Below, in pieces: positions 7,367 through 10,956 of a stretch of 10,956 bases of DNA. Each line of letters opens with the position of its first letter. The first letter of the stretch is position 1. The position numbers and the translations under genes were made by a program. Below the pieces are notes generated by a model that was not told the DNA's origin, searched no databases, and worked only from the letters and a program-made list of their open reading frames with translations. This DNA comes from Pontiellaceae bacterium (GTDB taxonomy: Bacteria > Verrucomicrobiota > Kiritimatiellia > Kiritimatiellales > Tichowtungiaceae): the NCBI GenBank assembly GCA_029934215.1, contig JAOZMR010000070.1, positions 1 through 10,956 on the forward strand, written 5' to 3'.

Positions 7367-7640
7367 CATTCTTCTCCGCCGAACCAAAGCTCTTTAACAA
7401 CGTGATCTGCTCGCCAGAAACCCCAAGCAGAAGCGTCTCGCCATCCACCGTAAGCAACAGCACGCTACGCTTCGCATCCACAGGCAAACGCTCAACCACC
7501 TTCATGCGGCGCTCAGCACCCGGATTAAATCCACGTTGACGGCGCACCCAATAAAAACAGCCCCCCATTGCGCCGAAAACCAGCACAAGAGAGAACAGGG
7601 AACGCCAAACATTCACATCACCAGTAACCGTCGTATCCAT
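7356..7640 (-). CDS. fliO: Flagellar export apparatus assembly protein FliO
   Basis: FliO helps the FliP complex to assemble and is less conserved than its neighbours. This protein has 94 residues: a short periplasmic start, one membrane helix at about residues 11-32, a WVRRQRG positive patch that fixes the C-terminus in the cytosol, and a small beta-rich domain with the typical MKVVERLPVDAKRSVLLLTV pattern and a following LLGVSGEQITLL. This pattern and its place directly before fliP identify it. GGGG and AAGG lie just before the ATG. It is shorter than enteric FliO (about 120 residues). It is preceded by the only intergenic gap of any size in the operon (7641-7691). No fliM or fliN precedes it, though they often do in other bacteria. 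Confidence 0.9.
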   Translation of the reverse strand: MDTTVTGDVNVWRSLFSLVLVFGAMGGCFYWVRRQRGFNPGAERRMKVVERLPVDAKRSVLLLTVDGETLLLGVSGEQITLLKSFGSAEKNDDA

Positions 7641-7691
7641 ACCTTACCCCATTAGCATGCCAAATGCCGTAAAGAAAAACCAAAACCAACC

Positions 7692-8003
7692 TTAGCCGAC
7701 CTGATCGATAAACCGACCGCTTTTCGGTAAATGGTGCAATCCACCCGTCACAGTATCCCAGTTAGACTGTTCATCCCTTTTCTTACGAATACCCTTCTCC
7801 AGCCGATCGACCCAGCGACCACTATCCTCACGAAACAGATCAAGCAACTGACCCCGAAACGGATGACCCTTTGGAACCCGCAGCAACTTAAACCGCTCGC
7901 AAGCCAGCTGCCGAAACGCATCGAAACGATTCTTTTGAAAGGACTGCTCCATCTGCTCGCTGTACGTCCAAAACGTCTCTATAATGGGATGTATATGTTT
8001 CAT
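7692..8003 (-). CDS. Small helical protein in the FliT position, candidate flagellar chaperone
   Basis: This 103-residue, charged, mostly helical protein starts four bases after the fliS stop. GGGTGA stands about six bases before the ATG. Residues 1-80 look like three or four amphipathic helices (IIETFWTYSEQMEQSFQKNR, FDAFRQLACERFKLLR, then RGQLLDLFREDSGRWVDRLE), and there is no signal peptide or membrane segment. The C-terminal tail, GGLHHLPKSGRFIDQVG, is Gly-rich and looks extended. FliT, the chaperone of the filament cap protein FliD, is of similar size and commonly follows fliS, so this is the best guess. I see no sequence signature that proves it, so no symbol is given. Confidence 0.8.
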   Translation of the reverse strand: MKHIHPIIETFWTYSEQMEQSFQKNRFDAFRQLACERFKLLRVPKGHPFRGQLLDLFREDSGRWVDRLEKGIRKKRDEQSNWDTVTGGLHHLPKSGRFIDQVG

Positions 8004-8007
8004 GTCA

Positions 8008-8436
8008 TCACCCGCTAATGCTGATATGCCCAGTTCGTGCCACATCCGGGCTATGCTGTCCGCCGACCTGCTGCGACACCTGGTTCCAGGTATCACGAAG
8101 TTCTGTCATCATCTGACGAACATCCTGAAGCGCCTTTAGATCCTTTTTCACATTCGCATCAACCAAATGACGAGTCATAAAATCGTACAACCGACTCAGG
8201 TTTTCCGCGACCTCGCCGCCTTTCTCCATATCGAGCGACAACGACAACTCGGTAATCGCATCCTGAGCGTGCAACAAATGGTTACCGATTTGCTCAATTC
8301 GCTCTGGACCCTTGATCGAAAACGCATGCTCCGCACGCGTTAAAGAATTGATGCATTCGTCATAAACCATAATAATCAACTCAACCGGGGTCGCAGCCTG
8401 AACAGCATTCGCCTGATAGGGATTAATTTCAGCCAT
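8008..8436 (-). CDS. fliS: Flagellin-specific chaperone FliS
   Basis: FliS binds the C-terminal disordered segment of flagellin in the cytosol, stops it from polymerising early and delivers it to FlhA. The start reads MAEINPYQANAVQAATPVEL, which matches the family pattern of N-x-Y-x-x-N-x-V-x-x-A-T-P-x-E-L, followed by IIMVYDECINSLTRAE. The central helices hold NLSRLYDFMTRHLVDANVKK (residues 79-98), the standard L-x-x-LYDY-M-x-x-x-L-x-x-AN motif. Length is 142 residues, with a tail slightly longer than in most homologues. AGGAGAG lies five or six bases before the ATG, which overlaps the end of the upstream maf gene by eight bases. The tight coupling of a flagellin-modification gene and the flagellin chaperone suggests that they act on the same substrate. 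Confidence 0.96.
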   Translation of the reverse strand: MAEINPYQANAVQAATPVELIIMVYDECINSLTRAEHAFSIKGPERIEQIGNHLLHAQDAITELSLSLDMEKGGEVAENLSRLYDFMTRHLVDANVKKDLKALQDVRQMMTELRDTWNQVSQQVGGQHSPDVARTGHISISG

Positions 8437-10105
8437 AATTCTCTCCTGTAATATTCTTCTGTTCACTATCGCTATTATCTGAGCTGGATTCCAGCTCTGC
8501 ACAAGCCCGTACCACAAGGTGGCGCGTCCACTTTGCCGCACCGGCAATTTGTTCGTAGAACCGGCGCATCCGATTCGCATCCGCACCATCCGGGCGGTTC
8601 AAATTCTTACCAGCCAGCTCATACGCCGCCGGCCAAAGGCTCATCTGCAAAAAAGAACACTGCTTACGCCCCTCATCGAACATTCGATCCAGATCATGAA
8701 TCACATCCAAACACTGGCGCATCTCCTCGCGATCCGCACGGTCAGGCCGACGCTCCATCAAATAAAGCCGATTCGCAGCCATCGCTCCATTACGACATCC
8801 GGTCTGAACCTCTTCAAGATATCCAGAAATCTCCAAAAGCTCCTCATACGCACGCCGCAACACCGCCTCATCGGGCGGACAATATAACGCCTCAATCTCC
8901 GCATAAGCATCGAAACACGGACCCTCCCATTCGCTCAAAGTCGAAAGCTCAGCCAACTCCAACCCCTCGATCAACGCGCCCCCATCCGTCACATTCACAA
9001 ACCGTGTTTTAGATCGGCTCTCCACCAGCCGCTTAATCAGCTCGATATAACAAGCAAACTGACGCGTCGTATACACCTCATCCTCATAATTTCCAGCCAC
9101 AGGAATAAGCACCGAAGCTTGCGGTTTGTCCTTATACATCGTGCCACAAGCATGCGACGCTCCAGCCCTTGGGAACGAAAGATCCAAACCAACCGTAAAC
9201 ACCGGATTGCACCCCATCGACGAAGCCAAATCCATACCGCACGCAGTAACCGTTCCGCCGGCATACAACTTACCGCCAGCCTCGCTCACCGATTTAACCC
9301 ACTGGTCAATCGGGCTCAAATCTAACAAACCAAAAAAATTCCCCTTAAACCCCCGCGTAATCCCAGAATAAACCAACGTAGACCCAACCAAATAAAGATC
9401 ATCATGCCGACAATCAAACTGCGGTCGAATCAAATGGCTTCCATCCACCGCAATAACAAGATCCGGACGAACCCCAGCATCACGCAAAGGCGCTAACGCA
9501 GTCCCCGTAGAAATCACAACAAAACGATCACGAGCCCGCACCAAATGAGGAATCACACGAGTCAACGAAGGCCCCGCACCCACAACCACCGCTGGACGCC
9601 CCTCAAAAGCCCCGTGCAAAACACCCGTACCCGGACTCCGCAAAATGACCGGAAAATTCTGCAACGTATTACTCTGCCAAAGCGGACCCTTCGTCACCAA
9701 CGTCCCCGCATTAAACACACACAAACGAATCTGCTCACGAAGCGCCAGCAGAACCGCCTCACAACGGGAAACATGCGCTTGCGACAAACGCTCCGCATTC
9801 AACAACACATAATCGAGCCGCTCCTTAGGATTAAAAAAAGAATAAAAACACTCATCCACCTTCCCATCCACCGAAACAACAGCAAGTCGACCCTCCGAAA
9901 CAGCCTCCACCAACAAACCCGTCAACTCCTCTTCGCCTTGAGTAATCCAGAAAACACGACTCCCCGCATGACGAGATTCGAGCAACCACTCAATCTCATC
10001 CGAGCGCAAGCCCCCATAAACAAAAAACAACTCAGGCGAATCCGCAGAGATCTCACCCTGTCGTCGCAATGCCGAGCACACTGGATTATTTGTTGATAAT
10101 GTCAT
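8429..10105 (-). CDS. Motility accessory factor (Maf/DUF115), probable flagellin glycosyltransferase
   Basis: This 558-residue protein belongs to the DUF115/Maf family, whose members in Campylobacter, Helicobacter, Aeromonas and others are needed for glycosylation of flagellin, usually with nonulosonic acids. The core domain covers about residues 150-390. It holds PAVVVGAGPSL (171-181), then VISTGTALAPLRDAGVRPDL ending in VIAVDG (197-222), and TVGLDLSF (304-311), a pattern like a sialyltransferase/Rossmann fold. A conserved NVTDGGALIEGLE follows at 371-383. The N-terminal 150 residues form a separate domain, and the C-terminal 160 are helical. The frame extends upstream to 10171, but ATG 10105 has GAGGT eight bases before it and gives the usual domain layout. 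It overlaps the upstream gene by 20 bases and fliS by eight. Third codon positions are strikingly G/T-rich. The sugar donor is unknown; no sugar synthesis genes are in the window. Confidence 0.9.
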   Translation of the reverse strand: MTLSTNNPVCSALRRQGEISADSPELFFVYGGLRSDEIEWLLESRHAGSRVFWITQGEEELTGLLVEAVSEGRLAVVSVDGKVDECFYSFFNPKERLDYVLLNAERLSQAHVSRCEAVLLALREQIRLCVFNAGTLVTKGPLWQSNTLQNFPVILRSPGTGVLHGAFEGRPAVVVGAGPSLTRVIPHLVRARDRFVVISTGTALAPLRDAGVRPDLVIAVDGSHLIRPQFDCRHDDLYLVGSTLVYSGITRGFKGNFFGLLDLSPIDQWVKSVSEAGGKLYAGGTVTACGMDLASSMGCNPVFTVGLDLSFPRAGASHACGTMYKDKPQASVLIPVAGNYEDEVYTTRQFACYIELIKRLVESRSKTRFVNVTDGGALIEGLELAELSTLSEWEGPCFDAYAEIEALYCPPDEAVLRRAYEELLEISGYLEEVQTGCRNGAMAANRLYLMERRPDRADREEMRQCLDVIHDLDRMFDEGRKQCSFLQMSLWPAAYELAGKNLNRPDGADANRMRRFYEQIAGAAKWTRHLVVRACAELESSSDNSDSEQKNITGENYG

Positions 10106-10520
10106 ACACAAGACCTCGCACAAGCGGCAAATGCACCTGAAACCGCTGCAGAATTTCCGGAACCGCAACACGCATCAGCTCCGCAATACCGATCACATCC
10201 ATCGCGTCCATTTTTTCATCAAACGAAGCAAGCAACACCTGCATATCCTGCTCTGTCTGCGCCAGACTATCGGAACCCACAATAACCTCCGCCGGATCGA
10301 TATCAAACAGATTCACCACCTCCTGTTCGAAAATAAGAAACTCATGAACCGACTGAGTAACCCCGATAACGGTCGTAGCCCCATTCACCAGATCGGCCAC
10401 CAAAAAATCGGCAGACGCGCAACAATCCTTACACAACGCATCGAGCGCATCCTGAGAACTGTCCAGCCCATCGAGAGTTTCATGCTTCAACTTTTCTATT
10501 TCGCTTTCTACAGTAGCCAT
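10086..10520 (-). CDS. Acidic helical protein coupled to maf, unrecognised
   Basis: This 144-residue acidic protein is predicted to be almost all helix, with no signal peptide or membrane segment. AAGGGG lies just before the ATG. Its end overlaps the maf start by 20 bases, so the two are probably translated together. A cysteine cluster, C-x-x-C-C, is at residues 30-34. The second half has a heptad-like helix (FEQEVVNLF, QTEQDMQVLLASFDEKMDAM), then IGIAELMRVAVPEILQRFQ at about 110-128 and LPLVRGLVYDI. From memory, short helical proteins with a similar pattern (acidic-x-x-D, then ADLL or AELM, then PxL) occur beside DUF115 genes in other flagellated bacteria; I could not check this. A partner of the Maf enzyme is a reasonable inference, but no function can be assigned. 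It is the first gene after the sigma-54-like promoter. Confidence 0.82.
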   Translation of the reverse strand: MATVESEIEKLKHETLDGLDSSQDALDALCKDCCASADFLVADLVNGATTVIGVTQSVHEFLIFEQEVVNLFDIDPAEVIVGSDSLAQTEQDMQVLLASFDEKMDAMDVIGIAELMRVAVPEILQRFQVHLPLVRGLVYDIINK

Positions 10521-10609
10521 CGCCGCCCCTTCATTCTAAACCATTCATCACATTAACAGAAAACTTCTTCTACGTCGTCTCAGAACTATCAACAATTAGT
10601 GAAACAATA

Positions 10610-10624
10610 GCAAGACAGATGCCA
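10610..10624 (-). promoter_or_regulatory. Sigma-54-type promoter for the flagellar operon
   Basis: On the minus strand the sequence reads TGGCATCTGTCTTGC. Compared with the sigma-54 (RpoN) consensus TGGCAC-N5-TTGC it differs only by T for C in the -24 box, and the GG and GC pairs have the required spacing. Transcription would start near 10598, leaving a leader of roughly 78 bases before the first ATG at 10520. Use of sigma-54 for early or middle flagellar operons is well established in many bacteria. Nothing in the window encodes sigma-54 or its activator. Confidence 0.6.
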
Positions 10625-10725
10625 TAGAGATTGAAAGATCACACACAACACCACACCAAAACCCAGCCAATTTTGCGACCACAGCAATCACGATTCCATA
10701 GCTGTTTTGATCAGTAGAGTAGCTG

Positions 10726-10740
10726 CGGGGTTTAACCCCG
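10726..10740. repeat. Perfect short palindrome
   Basis: CGGGGTTTAACCCCG has seven-base arms around one central base. It resembles the hairpin core of REP-type intergenic repeats or an operator site. It lies about 100 bases upstream of the sigma-54-like promoter, within the range where an activator could bind. Confidence 0.45.
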
Positions 10741-10751
10741 AAGACCTCGTC

Positions 10752-10784
10752 AAACCGTACTTAGAGATTTCCACTATACGGTTT
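10752..10784 (+). repeat. Inverted repeat followed by a T run
   Basis: AAACCGTA (10752-10759) is mirrored perfectly by TACGGTTT (10777-10784), with a 17-base loop. The T run at 10782-10786 overlaps the second arm. It could act as a weak rightward-facing terminator for something read from the left, but no such gene is present, so a repeat unit is more likely. Confidence 0.4.
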
Positions 10785-10859
10785 TTCCGCCATGCTCGTT
10801 GCAAGGCATGCACAGAGAAGCTCGATTCTGCTTGTTTTTGAATGTTCTTCGGACAGGAA

Positions 10860-10882
10860 GCGGACGGTATGTTTTTGTCCGC
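10860..10882. repeat. Inverted repeat GCGGAC/GTCCGC
   Basis: GCGGAC (10860-10865) pairs with GTCCGC (10877-10882) around an 11-base, T-rich loop. Together with the palindrome and the inverted repeat to its left, it gives this stretch the look of a folded RNA or a mobile repeat. Confidence 0.4.
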
Positions 10883-10956
10883 AACTCCTCGTACAACTCC
10901 GGGTAGACTGTAAAGCAAAATGCCCTCTTTTTGAAAGGTTCGACTTTTTCATGCTG

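Larger units (their letters stand above)
10625..10956. other. Non-coding stretch upstream of the operon promoter
   Basis: No real gene is seen here. Two overlapping minus-strand frames of 60-76 codons exist, but neither has a sensible start or domain, and both run through a series of inverted repeats between 10726 and 10882. The region may be an intergenic repeat element or a small structured RNA that continues past the window edge. Confidence 0.5.

Noticed and set aside
7655..7669. Sigma-54-like site CGGCATTTGGCATGC before fliO
   Set aside because: The spacing is right, but both boxes are weak, and transcription would start about three bases before the fliO ATG and remove the ribosome site.
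8519..10096. Several long plus-strand reading frames opposite maf
   Set aside because: They are opposite-strand shadows of a well-recognised gene, low in complexity and rich in Arg, Thr and Pro, as expected from its G/T-rich third positions.
10688..10952. Two overlapping minus-strand reading frames of 63-76 codons as small genes
   Set aside because: They overlap each other in different frames, cross several inverted repeats, lack clear ribosome sites and domains, and look like chance translations of a repeat region.

Overview
The window is a single long, leftward-reading (minus strand) flagellar gene cluster from a flagellated bacterium. Eleven or twelve genes are packed between about 10520 and 298 with overlaps or very short gaps, so they read as one operon. 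Base composition is moderate, about half G+C. The gene set (fliOPQR-flhB-flhA-flhG-fliA) shows only that the organism makes flagella. A lineage outside the classic enteric bacteria, perhaps in the Planctomycetes-Verrucomicrobia-Chlamydiae group, is a weak guess that the sequence alone cannot settle.

Layout in the direction of transcription, right to left. (1) 10956-10521 is non-coding: a patch with several inverted repeats (10726-10882), then a good sigma-54-type promoter (10624-10610) about 90 bases upstream of the first gene. (2) 10520-8429 holds an unrecognised acidic helical 144-residue protein, overlapping a Maf/DUF115 motility accessory factor (flagellin glycosyltransferase family). (3) 8436-7692 holds the flagellin chaperone FliS and a small helical protein in the position of FliT. 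(4) 7640-2265 holds the complete integral-membrane flagellar export apparatus, FliO, FliP, FliQ, FliR, FlhB and FlhA. (5) 2242-298 holds the MinD-like ATPase FlhG, an 84-residue two-helix membrane protein, and the flagellar sigma factor FliA (sigma-28/WhiG family), joined by ATGA overlaps. (6) 297-1 is non-coding, with a probable terminator hairpin just after fliA and further inverted repeats.

Together the genes would glycosylate flagellin (Maf), hold it unfolded (FliS), export it through the membrane gate (FliPQR-FlhB-FlhA), set flagellar number or place (FlhG) and switch on late genes (FliA). With fliA last in an operon led by a sigma-54-like promoter, the arrangement suggests a two-tier sigma-54 to sigma-28 cascade; this is inference.

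The main oddities are these. FlhB carries NPTF instead of the near-universal NPTH autocleavage motif. FlhG is present without flhF, which normally lies between flhA and flhG. Third codon positions are strongly G/T-rich in the promoter-proximal genes but mixed in the distal ones. There are two unrecognised coupled small genes. I do not see a clearly new system; most of the window is conserved flagellar export machinery.
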